From the NCBI GenBank assembly GCA_903877095.1, contig CAIRCP010000101.1, positions 38,412 through 102,411 of the forward strand: 64,000 bases of DNA, in the 5' to 3' direction. Under the pieces are notes generated by a model. It was not told the DNA's origin. It saw nothing but the letters and a program-made list of their open reading frames with translations, and made no database searches. Below, piece after piece: positions 46,307 through 58,685 of the stretch. Numbering within the stretch: the stretch's first letter is position 1; every line of letters begins with the position of its first letter. The DNA comes from an uncultured Actinomycetes bacterium (GTDB taxonomy: Bacteria > Actinomycetota > Actinomycetes > Mycobacteriales > Mycobacteriaceae). The translations under genes and the position numbers were made by a program.

Positions 46307-47259
46307 ACGCTCACCGCCTCGTCAGTTCCGACCAGCAGGTGGAACAACACCGCCATCCGGACGTGTACACCATTCGTCACCTGTTGCAGCACAGCCGATT
46401 GCGAAGAATCCGGTACAGCGAAGGAGATCTCCATGCCGCGCAGCATCGGCCCGGGATGCAGCACCACCGCATGATCGGGCAACTTCGCCTGCCGCCGCTC
46501 GGACAGGCCGAAGCGGGTGGAGTACTCGCGCTCGGAGGGGAAGAAGGCGCCGTTCATCCGCTCGGCCTGCACCCGCAACATCATCACCGCGTCGGCGGCG
46601 GGAAGTTCGGCATCCAGATCGTGCGAGATCGTCGCATTGCCCCAGTCGGCCACCCCGACCGGCAGCAACGTGGGCGGCGCGACGAGCACCACTTCCGCAC
46701 CCAGGGTGTTCAGCAGCGCGACGTTGGAGCGGGCCACCCGGCTGTGCAGCACGTCGCCGACGATCACCACCCGCCGGCCCTCGATGTCGCCGAGGCGCTG
46801 ACGGATGGTCAGCGCGTCCAGCAGGGCCTGGGTGGGGTGCTCGTGGGTGCCGTCGCCGGCGTTGACCACGCAGGGTCCGGTCCCGTCCGGTTCCAGCGTC
46901 CACTCCGCCAGCTGCTGCGCCGAGCCCGATGCCGGGTGACGGATGATGAGCATGTCGGCGCCGGCCGCCCGCAGCGTTAAGGCGGTGTCGCGCAACGACT
47001 CTCCCTTGGCCGCCGATGAGCCCGAGGAACTGACGTTGATGACATCGGCGCTCATCCACTTGCCGGCCACCTCGAACGACACCCGGGTGCGGGTCGAGTT
47101 CTCGTAGAACATCGTGATGATCGTGCGGCCCCGCAGGGTGGGCACCTTCTTGACCTCGCGGCCCAGCAGCGCCTGCTTGAAGCGGTCGGCGTTGTCGAGG
47201 ATCGCGGTGGCCTCGCTGCGGCTCAGGTCGGACGCGGACAACAGATGCCTGATGCTCAT
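46303..47259 (-). CDS. pyrB: Aspartate carbamoyltransferase catalytic subunit
   Basis: [50 protein letters not shown]. Confidence 0.98.
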   Translation of the reverse strand: MSIRHLLSASDLSRSEATAILDNADRFKQALLGREVKKVPTLRGRTIITMFYENSTRTRVSFEVAGKWMSADVINVSSSGSSAAKGESLRDTALTLRAAGADMLIIRHPASGSAQQLAEWTLEPDGTGPCVVNAGDGTHEHPTQALLDALTIRQRLGDIEGRRVVIVGDVLHSRVARSNVALLNTLGAEVVLVAPPTLLPVGVADWGNATISHDLDAELPAADAVMMLRVQAERMNGAFFPSEREYSTRFGLSERRQAKLPDHAVVLHPGPMLRGMEISFAVPDSSQSAVLQQVTNGVHVRMAVLFHLLVGTDEAVSV

Positions 47260-47822
47260 CGCTGGGGCCCCCCTTCCGGTGCGATCCAGATCCCTTCGAC
47301 GCCGTCGTTCTCGATCAGGCGCACCTTGACGTTCTCGCTGCGCGACGTTGGCACGTTCTTTCCGACGTAGTCGGCCCTGACCGGCAGTTCGCGGTGGCCG
47401 CGGTCTACCAGGACGGCCAGTTGCACCGCCTTCGGCCGGCCGATATCGCGTAGCGCGTCCAGCGCCGAGCGAACCGAACGGCCGGTGTAAAGCACGTCGT
47501 CGACGAGGATCACCAGGGCGCCGTCGATGCCACCGGCCGGGATCGAGGTCTCCTCCAGAGCACGGGGCGGCTTGAAGTCGAGGTCGTCGCGATAGAGCGT
47601 GATGTCCAGCCCGCCGCGCGCGACGGTGATCCCGGAGAACTCGTGGATCCTCGCGGCCAGGCGCTGAGCCAGGGTGACGCCGCGGGTTGGGATTCCCAGC
47701 AGTACCACCCGAGGCGCATCGGCGCCGTCCAGAGCGGACTTTTCGATGATCTGATGAGACATGCGGGAAATGGTTCGGCCGACGTCCGCAGCGGACATCA
47801 GTTCCCGGTCAGTGCTGGTCAC
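47256..47822 (-). CDS. pyrR: PyrR bifunctional regulator/uracil phosphoribosyltransferase
   Basis: [48 protein letters not shown]...[61 protein letters not shown]. Confidence 0.97.
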   Translation of the reverse strand: MTSTDRELMSAADVGRTISRMSHQIIEKSALDGADAPRVVLLGIPTRGVTLAQRLAARIHEFSGITVARGGLDITLYRDDLDFKPPRALEETSIPAGGIDGALVILVDDVLYTGRSVRSALDALRDIGRPKAVQLAVLVDRGHRELPVRADYVGKNVPTSRSENVKVRLIENDGVEGIWIAPEGGPQR

Positions 47823-47833
47823 GTTTGAAACCG

Positions 47834-47858
47834 GACCTCCTTCTCCGCCTCGCCGGAC
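47834..47858 (-). promoter_or_regulatory. Putative PyrR-binding RNA element overlapping the pyrR Shine-Dalgarno
   Basis: mRNA-sense GUCCGGCGAGGCGGAGAAGGAGGUC closely follows the PyrR binding-loop consensus (UCCnGnGAGGyU..AnAAGGAn) and contains AAGGAGG just upstream of the pyrR GTG. Confidence 0.72.
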
Positions 47859-47932
47859 GGATCGTTAAAGGATGTCAACGCCCCGCAGCCTAGCACCCGC
47901 CCGGCCACGGCCCAATCAGTAGACTCGCCGCA

Positions 47933-49138
47933 GTGAGCCTCGCCGACAACAGGTCCTCCATCGACCAGGCGGTCGAGGCCGGTCTGCTCTCCGGAGCGGT
48001 CACCTGCGTCTGGCATCGCGGAGAAGTGCTGCAGGTCAACGAGATCGGCCACCGTGACGTCGGTGCGGGGCTGCCGATGCGCCGTGACACCATCTTCCGG
48101 ATCGCCTCGATGACCAAGCCGGTCACCGTGGCGGCGGCGATGGCGCTGGCCGAGGAGGGCAAGCTCGAGCTGACCGACCCCGTCACCCGGTGGGTCCCCG
48201 AACTTGCCGACATGCGGGTGCTGGTCGATCCCACCGGACCGCTGGACCGCACCGTGCCGGCTCAGCGGCCGATCACCGTCGATGACCTGATGACCCACCG
48301 CAGCGGCCTGGCGTACGCGTTCTCGGTGGTCGGTCCGATCAGCCGGGCCTACGCTCAGGTGTCGCTGCGCCAGGACACCGACGACTGGCTGGCCGAGATC
48401 GCTCGGCTTCCGCTGCTGCATCAGCCCGGTGACCTGCTGACCTACAGCCAGTCCACCGAGGTGCTGGGCATTGTCCTGTCCCGTCTCGAGGGCAAACCCT
48501 TGCAGACGGTGTTGTCCGAGCGGATCTTCGAGCCGCTGGGGATGCTCGACACCGGTTTCTGGGTGTCCCCGGACAAGCGGGAGCGAGCCGCGACGATGTA
48601 CCGGCTCGACGAGACGGGCAGTCTGCAGGACGACGCCATGGGTCCGGTACCGGTGCGTGAACCGAGATTCTCCCAAGGCGGAGCCGGTCTGGTCTCCACC
48701 GTCGACGACTATCTGCGATTCGCCCGGATGCTGCTGGCCGGCGGCGAGGTCGACGGAGTCCGGGTGCTCACCGAGGAATCGGTGCTGTCGATGCGCACCG
48801 ACCGGCTCACCGACACCCAGAGACGCCACCCCTTTTTGGGCATGCCGTTCTGGATCGGCCGCGGGTTCGGGCTGAACCTGTCGGTGGTCACCGACCCGAC
48901 CCGCTCGGCACGGCTGTTCGGGCCGGGCGGCGCCGGAACCTTCGGCTGGCCCGGCGCGTACGGAACGTGGTGGCAGGCCGACCCCGCCAACGACCTGATC
49001 CTGATCTACCTGATCCAGAACTACCCGGACCTGACGTCGGCCGCCGCCGCGGTGGCGGGCAACACCGCGCTGGCGAAGCTGCAGTCGGTGCAGCCGAAGT
49101 TCGTCAAGGGGACCTACGCGGGGTTGGGTCTGCTGTAG
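47933..49138 (+). CDS. Beta-lactamase-family (class C/esterase) serine hydrolase
   Basis: FRIASMTKPVTVAAAMALAEEGKLELTDPV (SxxK), LMTHRSGLAYAF (YxN-region equivalent), GGAGTFGWPGAYGTWW. Confidence 0.92.
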   Translation: MSLADNRSSIDQAVEAGLLSGAVTCVWHRGEVLQVNEIGHRDVGAGLPMRRDTIFRIASMTKPVTVAAAMALAEEGKLELTDPVTRWVPELADMRVLVDPTGPLDRTVPAQRPITVDDLMTHRSGLAYAFSVVGPISRAYAQVSLRQDTDDWLAEIARLPLLHQPGDLLTYSQSTEVLGIVLSRLEGKPLQTVLSERIFEPLGMLDTGFWVSPDKRERAATMYRLDETGSLQDDAMGPVPVREPRFSQGGAGLVSTVDDYLRFARMLLAGGEVDGVRVLTEESVLSMRTDRLTDTQRRHPFLGMPFWIGRGFGLNLSVVTDPTRSARLFGPGGAGTFGWPGAYGTWWQADPANDLILIYLIQNYPDLTSAAAAVAGNTALAKLQSVQPKFVKGTYAGLGLL

Positions 49139-49179
49139 CGCGTGCGATCACCCTCGGCGTAAACCGCTGGCCGCGACGA

Positions 49180-49656
49180 TCAGGCGTCGGGCTTTGTCCC
49201 GCGCACCGCCGCCGCGGCCGCACGGATCTGCGGGGTCACCAGCATCACCTGCCCCAGCACGCCGTTGACGAAACCCGGCGACTCGTCGGTGGAGAGTTCC
49301 TTGGCCAGTTCGACGGCTTCATCGACGGCGACCACCGGCGGCACGTCGTCGGCGTGCAACAACTCCCACACCGCAACCCGCAGGATCGCCCGGTCCACGG
49401 CCGGCAGCCGTTCCAGTGTCCAGCCCTGCAGGTGTGAGCTGATCAACTCGTCGATGTGCGGGGCGTGCTCACTGACTCCGTGGGCGACCGCCACGGTGTA
49501 CGGATTCAGTTGCGCCACATCGGAATTGGTCTCAGCGAGAGCTATGCGGCCGTCGGCGGCCTCGGCTGAGCTCACGCCGCGGGCCTCGGCCTCGAACAGC
49601 AGGTCCACCGCTCGTTTGCGGGACTGGTGCCGGCCCTGCGACTTGCGGTCAGCCAT
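49180..49656 (-). CDS. nusB: Transcription antitermination factor NusB
   Basis: [22 protein letters not shown]...[51 protein letters not shown]. Confidence 0.96.
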   Translation of the reverse strand: MADRKSQGRHQSRKRAVDLLFEAEARGVSSAEAADGRIALAETNSDVAQLNPYTVAVAHGVSEHAPHIDELISSHLQGWTLERLPAVDRAILRVAVWELLHADDVPPVVAVDEAVELAKELSTDESPGFVNGVLGQVMLVTPQIRAAAAAVRGTKPDA

Positions 49657-49681
49657 GGTCGATCACGCGCCGCCGCAGCCG

Positions 49682-50245
49682 CTAGGCATTGACGCGGCCC
49701 AAATAGTTGCCGTCGCGCGAATCCACCTTCAACTTGTCCCCGATGTTGATGAACAGCGGCACCTGAATCTCGGCGCCGGTCTCCAGGGTCGCCGGCTTGG
49801 TCCCGGCGCTGGAGCGGTCCCCCTGCAGGCCGGGCTCGGTGTGGGCGACCACGAGTTCGACGGTGGTCGGAAGCTCCAGGTAGAGCGGCGCGCCCTCGTT
49901 GAAGGCGATCTGCACCGGCATGCCCTCCAGCAGGAAACCGGCCGAGTTGCCGACCAGCGACTCGGGCAGCGGGTGCTGCTCGTAGTCCTCGCCGTCCATG
50001 AACACGAAGTCGCTGCCGTCGCGGTAGAGGTAGGTGGCGTCGCGCCGGTCCACCGTGGCGGTCTCGACCTTCACGCCGGCGTTGTACGTCTTGTCGACCA
50101 CCTTGCCGGACAGCACGTTCTTCAGCTTGGTGCGGACGAAGGCCGGCCCTTTACCGGGCTTGACGTGCTGGAACTCGGTGATCTGCCAGAGTTGCCCGTC
50201 GATGTTCAGCACGAGGCCGTTCTTGAAGTCGGCGGTGGTCGCCAC
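49682..50245 (-). CDS. efp: Elongation factor P
   Basis: [84 protein letters not shown]. Confidence 0.98.
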   Translation of the reverse strand: MATTADFKNGLVLNIDGQLWQITEFQHVKPGKGPAFVRTKLKNVLSGKVVDKTYNAGVKVETATVDRRDATYLYRDGSDFVFMDGEDYEQHPLPESLVGNSAGFLLEGMPVQIAFNEGAPLYLELPTTVELVVAHTEPGLQGDRSSAGTKPATLETGAEIQVPLFINIGDKLKVDSRDGNYLGRVNA

Positions 50246-50354
50246 GGTCTGTCGTTCTCCCTCGGATCTGGATGGAATCGCTCTGCGGGAGCTTACCTGC
50301 GCCGCAGCGCCGGACCCGCATCGCCGGAGGCCGCGACGACGGCCGGGCGCGGCC

Positions 50355-51458
50355 TCAGTCCAGCACGATCAACTCTTTGGGGAACCGGGACAGCGCCTCC
50401 GTGCCGTGTTCGCCCACCAGCGCGGTGTCCTCGATCCTGACCCCGCCCCGGCCGGGCAGGTACACCCCGGGTTCAACGGTGACCACCGAGCCGGCCCGCA
50501 ACTCCCCGACCGCCGCCGCGGCGATGCCGGGGGCTTCGTGGATCTGAAGCCCGACGCCGTGGCCAAGACCGTGGCCGAAGTGCTCGGCGAAGCCGGCCTG
50601 GTCGATCACTCGGCGCGCGGCGCCGTCGATGCCGGACAGGTCCGCGCCCGGTTCCAGCGCGGCCACGCCGGCGCGCTGCGCCGCGAGGACCACGTCGTAG
50701 ATCTCTCGCTGCCAGTCCGAGGCGGCGCCCAGGACGAACGTGCGGGTCATATCCGAGTGGTAGCCCGCGACCAGCGCACCGAAGTCGATCTTCACGAAGT
50801 CGCCGGTGCGCAGGACGGCGTCGGTCGGCCGGTGGTGCGGGACCGCCGAGTTCGCACCGGCGGCGACGATGGTCTCGAACGCCCGCGCGTCGGCGCCGTG
50901 GTCGAGCATGTGCGCCTCCAGCTCGCGTGCCACCGCCCGCTCGGTACGGCCCGGCCGCAGCCCGCCGCCGCTGACCAGGTCGGCCAGCGCCGCGTCAGCC
51001 GCCTCGCAGGCCGCGCGCAGCAGCGTCACCTCGCCGTCGTCCTTGACTTCCCGCAACGACTCGACCAGCCCGGTGGCGCGGACCAGTTCCGCGGCCGGGG
51101 CGGCGCCGTCACCGTCCAGCGCGCGGCGCAGAACGTCGTAGCCGTCGACGGTGACGATGTGGCTTTCGAACCCGATTCGGGGCGATCCTGCCGCAACGGC
51201 GCGTTGCGCCAGGTGCCGGCCGCAGGCCCGCTCGATCGCCACCTCCACGTCCGGGGCCTGCCGGGCGGCCTGGGTTCGGTAGCGCGAGTCGGTGGCCAGC
51301 AACGCCGGACGGCCGTCTCCGAACACCAGCAACGCGGCGTTAGAGCCCGTGAATCCGGTCAGGTAGCGAACGTTGATCAGGTCGCTGACCAGCATGGCGT
51401 CCACACCTGACGCCGCCAGCCGGGCCGCCACCCGCTCGCGGCGTAGGGAATATGTCAC
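50355..51458 (-). CDS. pepQ: M24 Xaa-Pro dipeptidase/aminopeptidase
   Basis: [46 protein letters not shown]...[22 protein letters not shown]...[17 protein letters not shown]; start inferred inside the longer ORF. Confidence 0.94.
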   Translation of the reverse strand: MTYSLRRERVAARLAASGVDAMLVSDLINVRYLTGFTGSNAALLVFGDGRPALLATDSRYRTQAARQAPDVEVAIERACGRHLAQRAVAAGSPRIGFESHIVTVDGYDVLRRALDGDGAAPAAELVRATGLVESLREVKDDGEVTLLRAACEAADAALADLVSGGGLRPGRTERAVARELEAHMLDHGADARAFETIVAAGANSAVPHHRPTDAVLRTGDFVKIDFGALVAGYHSDMTRTFVLGAASDWQREIYDVVLAAQRAGVAALEPGADLSGIDGAARRVIDQAGFAEHFGHGLGHGVGLQIHEAPGIAAAAVGELRAGSVVTVEPGVYLPGRGGVRIEDTALVGEHGTEALSRFPKELIVLD

Positions 51459-51492
51459 GGTCGCCGACCGTACTCGACTAGGCTGGCCACCC

Positions 51493-52092
51493 ATGACGAC
51501 CTGGTTGCCGCGCGGACTGGTGTTCGCGATCGGGATGGTGCTGCTCCGACTGGTGCAGGGCACCCTGATCAATGCCAACCCCACCAACGCCGGTGTTATC
51601 AGCTTCGCCCTGTGCGTGCTGTTCGGCGTCGCCGCTTTCCTGGCCGGGTTACTCGATGGCATGGCCGACGCCCGGTCCAACCCCGACCCGGACCGGCGTC
51701 GGGACCTGGCCATGCGTTGGCTGTTGGCCGGCCTGGTCGCCGGGGTGGTCAGCGGGCTGGTGACCTGGATCATCTCCCGGTTCTACGGCGCGGTGTACGC
51801 CGACGGCTTCGTTCCCGAGGTGGTGGTGTTCCCGGCCTTCACCACTCTGCTGATCTTCCTTCCGGCGATGTTCGCGGTGGCCCTCGGCCGCTTCCTGGTG
51901 GACCGCAAACGGCCGGTGGAACACCGACGCAGCCGTGGTGACGTGTTCGATTCGGTGTACGACGCGGACGAGGATCCCAGTGAGCGCTATGCCCCGTCAC
52001 GCACCGAACTGGACTGGCGGCAGGAGTCCCGCGAGGCGGTCCGGCTCGAACACGAAGAAGCCGAGCAGCGCCTGCACGACCACCTCAAGTGA
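51493..52092 (+). CDS. B-4DMT-family-like mycobacterial membrane protein (Rv2536 homologue)
   Basis: MTTWLPRGLVFAIGMVLLRLVQGTLINANPTNAGVISFALCVLFGVAAFLAGLLDGMADARSNPDPDRRRDLAMRW; four hydrophobic segments; position between pepQ and aroQ. Confidence 0.85.
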   Translation: MTTWLPRGLVFAIGMVLLRLVQGTLINANPTNAGVISFALCVLFGVAAFLAGLLDGMADARSNPDPDRRRDLAMRWLLAGLVAGVVSGLVTWIISRFYGAVYADGFVPEVVVFPAFTTLLIFLPAMFAVALGRFLVDRKRPVEHRRSRGDVFDSVYDADEDPSERYAPSRTELDWRQESREAVRLEHEEAEQRLHDHLK

Positions 52093-52115
52093 CGCCTAGC
52101 TCACCTGTTTCGAGC

Positions 52116-52544
52116 TCACCTTTTCGCCAGGTAGCGCAGCGCCAGCAGATACCCCTGCACGCCCAGGCCGACGATCACCCCGGTGGCCACCCCGCTCAGG
52201 TAGGAGTGGTGCCGAAAGTCTTCGCGGGCATGCACATTGGAGATGTGCACCTCGATAAGCGGCGCATGTAACTCGGCGCAGGCATCCCGCAGGGCTATCG
52301 AGGTGTGGGTCAGCGCGCCGGCGTTGAGGATCACCGGATCACCCGCGTCGGCGGCGGCGTGAATCCACTCCAGCAGTTGCGCCTCGCTGTCGGTCTGCCG
52401 GACGACGACGGACAGGCCCAGTTCCCCGGCTTCGGCCACGATCAGCTCAACCAGGTCATCGTGGCTGGTGCTCCCGTAGACCTCGGGCTGACGGCGGCCG
52501 AGCCGGCCCAGATTCGGGCCGTTGAGAACCTGAACAGTCGTCAT
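52116..52544 (-). CDS. aroQ: 3-dehydroquinate dehydratase, type II
   Basis: [32 protein letters not shown]...[18 protein letters not shown]. Confidence 0.97.
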   Translation of the reverse strand: MTTVQVLNGPNLGRLGRRQPEVYGSTSHDDLVELIVAEAGELGLSVVVRQTDSEAQLLEWIHAAADAGDPVILNAGALTHTSIALRDACAELHAPLIEVHISNVHAREDFRHHSYLSGVATGVIVGLGVQGYLLALRYLAKR

Positions 52545-52550
52545 CGCGAT

Positions 52551-54325
<1,775 letters not shown>

Positions 54326-54329
54326 CGCA

Positions 54330-55529
54330 TTACCCCGACAACCGGGCGAGAGCCTCGCGGTCGGCGATCTCGCTCAGATAGCCCTCGATGTTGCGCTTGG
54401 TCTCGGCCAGCGAGTCGCCGCCGAACTTCTCCAGCGCAGCGCGAGCCAGCACCAGTGCGACCATCGCCTCGACCACCACAGCGGCGGCAGGCACCGCGCA
54501 CACATCGGAGCGCTGATGGATGGCGTGCGCCTGTTCGCCGGTGCTCAGGTCCACGGTGGACAACGCTCGCGGCACGGTCGAGATCGGCTTCATCGCGGCA
54601 CGCACCCTCAGCGCCTGGCCGTTGGTCATCCCGCCCTCCAGGCCACCGGCCCGGTTGGTGGACCGGATGACACCGTCGGGGCCGGGATACATCTCGTCGT
54701 GCGCGCCACTGCCGCGCCGGCGTGCGGTGGCGAACCCGTCGCCGATCTCGACGCCCTTGATCGCCTGAATGCCCATCACCGCGCCCGCAAGCTGGCTGTC
54801 GAGGCGGCTGTCGCCGCTGGTGAACGACCCGATTCCGACCGGCAGCCCGTGCGCGACGACTTCGACGACTCCGCCCAGGGTGTCGCCGTCCTTCTTGGCG
54901 GCCTCGATCTCGGCGATCATCGACTGCTCGGCTGCGACGTCGAAAGCGCGCACCGGGCTCTCGTCGATCCGGGGCAGGTCGGCGAAAGTCGGCGGAGGCC
55001 CGTCATACGGAGTCGACGCCCCGATCGAGACGACGTGCGACACCACGTCGACGCCGAGAGCCTGGCGCAGGAACGCCCGCGCGACGGTCGCCGCGGCGAC
55101 ACGGGCCGCGGTCTCCCGGGCGCTGGCGCGCTCCAGGACCGGGCGGGCGTCGTCGAACCCGTACTTGAGCATTCCGGCGTAGTCGGCATGGCCGGGCCTG
55201 GGCCGGGTCAGCGGGGCATTGCGGGCGACATCGAGATCGGCGGCCGGTACCGGGTCCGCGGCCATCACGGTCTCCCACTTCGGCCATTCGCTGTTGCCGA
55301 TCTCGATAGCGATGGGACCGCCCAGCGTCAGCCCGTGCCGAACGCCGGCCAGCAGCGTGACCTCGTCCTGCTCGAATTTCATCCGCGCGCCGCGGCCATA
55401 GCCCAGCCGCCGCCGGGCCAGCTGCCCGGCGAGATCGGCTGAGTTCACCTCGACGCCGGCGACCATTCCCTCAACGAGGGCGATCAGCGCGCGGCCGTGG
55501 GATTCACCTGCGGTGGTCCATCGCAACAC
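54330..55529 (-). CDS. aroC: Chorismate synthase
   Basis: [57 protein letters not shown]. Confidence 0.98.
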   Translation of the reverse strand: MLRWTTAGESHGRALIALVEGMVAGVEVNSADLAGQLARRRLGYGRGARMKFEQDEVTLLAGVRHGLTLGGPIAIEIGNSEWPKWETVMAADPVPAADLDVARNAPLTRPRPGHADYAGMLKYGFDDARPVLERASARETAARVAAATVARAFLRQALGVDVVSHVVSIGASTPYDGPPPTFADLPRIDESPVRAFDVAAEQSMIAEIEAAKKDGDTLGGVVEVVAHGLPVGIGSFTSGDSRLDSQLAGAVMGIQAIKGVEIGDGFATARRRGSGAHDEMYPGPDGVIRSTNRAGGLEGGMTNGQALRVRAAMKPISTVPRALSTVDLSTGEQAHAIHQRSDVCAVPAAAVVVEAMVALVLARAALEKFGGDSLAETKRNIEGYLSEIADREALARLSG

Positions 55530-55598
55530 CGGACCATCTTCCCATGGACCGGGGACCGGTCGCCCTCCCCTGGCGCCGACACCGGTCGCGCACGCGCG

Positions 55599-56051
55599 CT
55601 ACAGCACCGCCAGCGCCGCCGCGGCCAGGCTGGCGGCGCACATCGACGGGCCATGCGGCAGCGTCGCCGCCGAGCACCGCCCGGCCAGCCGCAGCACCAG
55701 CGCGAGCACGCCCCCGACGGCGGTCAGCAGCGGGGCGGCCAGGGCGGCCAGCGACCACACCGGCAGGCCGAGCGCGCCGGTCAGCCCGCCCAGGGCGAAC
55801 GCCAGCTTGACGTCCCCGCCGCCCAGGGCAGCCGGGTCGGCCAGGTGGACCAGCAGGTAAAGGCCGCCCAGTGCCGCGGCGCCCAGCAGGGCGGTCAGCC
55901 CGCGACCGGCGCCGGCAGCGCCGGCCAGGATGACGGCTGCCCCGCCGAGCGTCAGCACATTGGGCAGCCGGCGGCTGGTGAGGTCGAACGCCGACAGCGC
56001 CGCGGCCCACCCCAGGACGGCTAGTACGACAGCGGCCTTGACAACGCTCAC
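55599..56051 (-). CDS. A24 prepilin-type peptidase family protein
   Basis: VSVVKAAVVLAVLGWAAALSAFDLTSRRLPNVLTLGGAAVIL...ALGGGDVKLAFALGGLTGAL; Asp in SAFDLTSRRLPN and GGGDVK motifs. Confidence 0.88.
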   Translation of the reverse strand: MSVVKAAVVLAVLGWAAALSAFDLTSRRLPNVLTLGGAAVILAGAAGAGRGLTALLGAAALGGLYLLVHLADPAALGGGDVKLAFALGGLTGALGLPVWSLAALAAPLLTAVGGVLALVLRLAGRCSAATLPHGPSMCAASLAAAALAVL

Positions 56052-56061
56052 CGGCGCGACC

Positions 56062-56865
56062 CTAATCCAGCGCGGCCACCATCTGCTGTCGCGGTGCGGG
56101 CCGGCCTGTGAATTGTTCGACCTGGCTGAACGCCTGGTGCAGCAGCATCTGCAGCCCGCTGACCACCTCACCGCCGTGCTCGGCGACGGCCTGCGCCAGC
56201 GGGGTGGGCCAGGGGTCATAGATCGCGTCCAGCAGCACCGGAACACCAGCCAGCGTGGCGGCGGAGCGGGCGGCCGCATCAGCCGGGATGGTGCTGACCA
56301 GCACGTCGCACCGATCCGCGAGGGCGCGCAACCGGTCGTGGTCGGCGAGATCGGCGACCGTGGTCGCCACCCCGAGTTGCGACCCCAACTCGGCCAGCCG
56401 GGCCGCGGCCGGGGCGTTGCGGGCGGCGATCGCGATGTCTGTGACGCCCAGTTCGGCCAGAGCCGCCAGCGCCGCGGGCGCGGTGCCCCCTGAGCCGAGC
56501 ACGATGGCGCGGTGCAGGTTGCCGCGGCGCCCGAGGGCGCCGGCGACACCGTCGATGTCGGTGTTGTCGGCGCGCCAGCCGTCACCGGTGCGCACCAGAG
56601 TATTGGCCGAGCCGACCATCACTGCGCGCTCGGTGCGTTCGTCAGCGACGCGCAGGGCGGCGAACTTGCCCGGCATAGTGACCGACAAGCCGACCCATTC
56701 CGGCCCCAAACCGTTGACCAGAGAAGGCAATTGGTCTTCGGTGCATTCGATGCGGTCGTAGGTCCAGTCGTCGAGGCCGAGCGCCCGGTAGGCCGCCAGA
56801 TGAAGCTGGGGCGACCGTGAATGCGCTACCGGGGAACCCAGGACGGCGGCCTTACGCGCCGTCAC
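56062..56865 (-). CDS. aroE: Shikimate dehydrogenase
   Basis: KAAVLGSPVAHSRSPQLHLAAYRALGLDDWTYDRIE...VGLSVTMPGKFAAL...NTDIDGVAGALG. Confidence 0.95.
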   Translation of the reverse strand: MTARKAAVLGSPVAHSRSPQLHLAAYRALGLDDWTYDRIECTEDQLPSLVNGLGPEWVGLSVTMPGKFAALRVADERTERAVMVGSANTLVRTGDGWRADNTDIDGVAGALGRRGNLHRAIVLGSGGTAPAALAALAELGVTDIAIAARNAPAAARLAELGSQLGVATTVADLADHDRLRALADRCDVLVSTIPADAAARSAATLAGVPVLLDAIYDPWPTPLAQAVAEHGGEVVSGLQMLLHQAFSQVEQFTGRPAPRQQMVAALD

Positions 56866-58097
56866 CGCCCGGAATTGAGGAAGCCGCTGTCGAGCGCCTT
56901 GTCCCGGTTGGCCAAATGCTCCTGGTAGTCGTTGGTGAACAGGGTGGTGCCCTCGGAGTCGACGGTGACGAAGTACAGCCAGTTACCGGGCTCCGGCTTC
57001 TCCGCCGCCGCCAGCGCATCCGCGCCGGGCGAGCAGATCGGGGTGGCCGGCAGACCCGCCTTGGCGTAGGTGTTCCAGGGCGTCTCGGTGTGGCGATCCT
57101 CGTCGGTGGTGGCCACCTCCTGGCGGTCCAGCGGGTAGTTCACCGTGGAGTCGAACTCGAGGCGGTCGTAGTCGCTGGCCAGTCGGTTGTAGATGACGCG
57201 GGCGACCTTGGCGAAGTCGGCAGGTTGGGCTTCCTTCTGCACCAGCGAGCCCACGATGAGCACCTCGTAGGGCGAGATGTTCAGGGTCTTGGCGGAATCC
57301 AGGATTCCGCCCTTGACGTAGCGCTCACCGCTGTCACCGACCAGCTTGGACAGGATCTCCTTGGGCGATGACGACGGGTCGATGTTCCAGGTGCCGGGGG
57401 CGATCAGTCCCTCCAGGCGCCGGTGGCTCTGGCCCATCGCACCGGCGCCCTTGGCCGCCCATTCCGGCACGTTGAGGGACTGGAGCGTTCCCTCCCCTGC
57501 GGCGGCCTTCAGATCCTTGGCCGACACGCACTTCTTGGTGCCGTTGAGGTCCACACAGCTGGCATCGGCGATCAGCGAGAAGATGCCGGGGTTGACGTTG
57601 TCGGAACCGACCGCGGCGATGTCGTCGAGTTGCTTGCCCTCCGGGATCACCAGCTTGCCCACCCGCGACTCGGGCTCGACAAGTTTCTGTACCGCGGTCG
57701 CCGCAGGGATTTCGGTGCGCAGCTTGTAGTAGCCGGGCTGGATCGCGGCGAGCTGCGGGTTGGCCGACGCCGCGGAGATGAACATGCCGACGTCGGCGAT
57801 CACGTTCTTGTCCACCAGATCCTGGGCGATGATGCTGCCCGAGTCACCCTCGTGGACCTGGATGACGATGTCTTCCTTGCCCTCGCCGACGAAATCCGCC
57901 GGCGCCTTGGGGGCGTTGCCGAACAGCTTGGGCCCGAGCAGCCACAAAGCCAGCACGACGGCCAGCGCCAGCCCGATCAGAGCCACAATCCGGCCGCGCC
58001 GGCGATCGTCGCTCCGGTGCTCGGTGGCGGTCTTGCGGGGCTCGCCGACGGCCTCCGGCTCAGCGCGATCGGATCGGGAGTCTTCGGGCGTTGTCAC
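56862..58097 (-). CDS. mltG: Endolytic murein transglycosylase MltG (YceG-like)
   Basis: IVALIGLALAVVLALWLLGPKLFG TM segment; LIVGSLVQKEAQPADFAKVARVIYNRLASDYDRLEFDSTVNYPLDRQEVATTDEDRHTETPWNTYAKAGLPATPICSPG; start inferred. Confidence 0.94.
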   Translation of the reverse strand: MTTPEDSRSDRAEPEAVGEPRKTATEHRSDDRRRGRIVALIGLALAVVLALWLLGPKLFGNAPKAPADFVGEGKEDIVIQVHEGDSGSIIAQDLVDKNVIADVGMFISAASANPQLAAIQPGYYKLRTEIPAATAVQKLVEPESRVGKLVIPEGKQLDDIAAVGSDNVNPGIFSLIADASCVDLNGTKKCVSAKDLKAAAGEGTLQSLNVPEWAAKGAGAMGQSHRRLEGLIAPGTWNIDPSSSPKEILSKLVGDSGERYVKGGILDSAKTLNISPYEVLIVGSLVQKEAQPADFAKVARVIYNRLASDYDRLEFDSTVNYPLDRQEVATTDEDRHTETPWNTYAKAGLPATPICSPGADALAAAEKPEPGNWLYFVTVDSEGTTLFTNDYQEHLANRDKALDSGFLNSGR

Positions 58098-58651
58098 TAT
58101 GCTTCCGTCACTCTCTTCGCGTCTGGCCGCGGTGCGGCGTTGGTGTCGCTGCCGCATTGCGGCGTTGGTGTCGCTGCCGCGTTGCGGCGTTGGTCGAGCC
58201 AGCCCTGCAGGATCGCCACGGCGGCAGCCTGGTCGATCATGCCCCGTTGCTCCCGAGCCCGCACACCCGTCTCGCGCAACGATCGCGCCGCGCTCACCGT
58301 CGTCAGTCGCTCGTCGGCCATGCGGACCGGCACGGGGCTAATCCTGGTGGCCAGCGCTTCGGCGACCGCGACAGCGTCGTCGGCCGAGGCGCCGGCACGG
58401 TCGCCCAGGGTACGCGGCAAACCGACCACGACCTCAACGACCTCCAGTTCACGGACCAGTGCGGCGAGTCGGCGCAGGTGTCCGGTGCCACGTTCTCGCC
58501 GAGCAGTTTCCACCGGCGTGGCCAGGATGCCGTCGGGATCGCTCACCGACACGCCGATGCGAACCGTGCCCACGTCGATTCCGAGCCGACGACCGCGCCC
58601 CGGGTCGTCGGTTCCGGGTCGATCAGGCTTCCGATCCAGGCTGGACACCAT
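58097..58651 (-). CDS. ruvX: Putative Holliday junction resolvase RuvX (YqgF)
   Basis: [34 protein letters not shown]...[17 protein letters not shown]...[15 protein letters not shown]...[17 protein letters not shown]. Confidence 0.94.
   Translation of the reverse strand: MVSSLDRKPDRPGTDDPGRGRRLGIDVGTVRIGVSVSDPDGILATPVETARRERGTGHLRRLAALVRELEVVEVVVGLPRTLGDRAGASADDAVAVAEALATRISPVPVRMADERLTTVSAARSLRETGVRAREQRGMIDQAAAVAILQGWLDQRRNAAATPTPQCGSDTNAAPRPDAKRVTEA
58134..58193. repeat. 25-bp tandem repeat (two full copies plus partial third) in the 3' end of ruvX
   Basis: GCGGCGTTGGTGTCGCTGCCGC[A/G]TT starts at 58134 and 58159; GCGGCGTTGG starts again at 58184. Confidence 0.9.
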
Positions 58652-58685
58652 CTCTCTTTCCTGAGCTTTTTTCTCGGGCCTGGCC

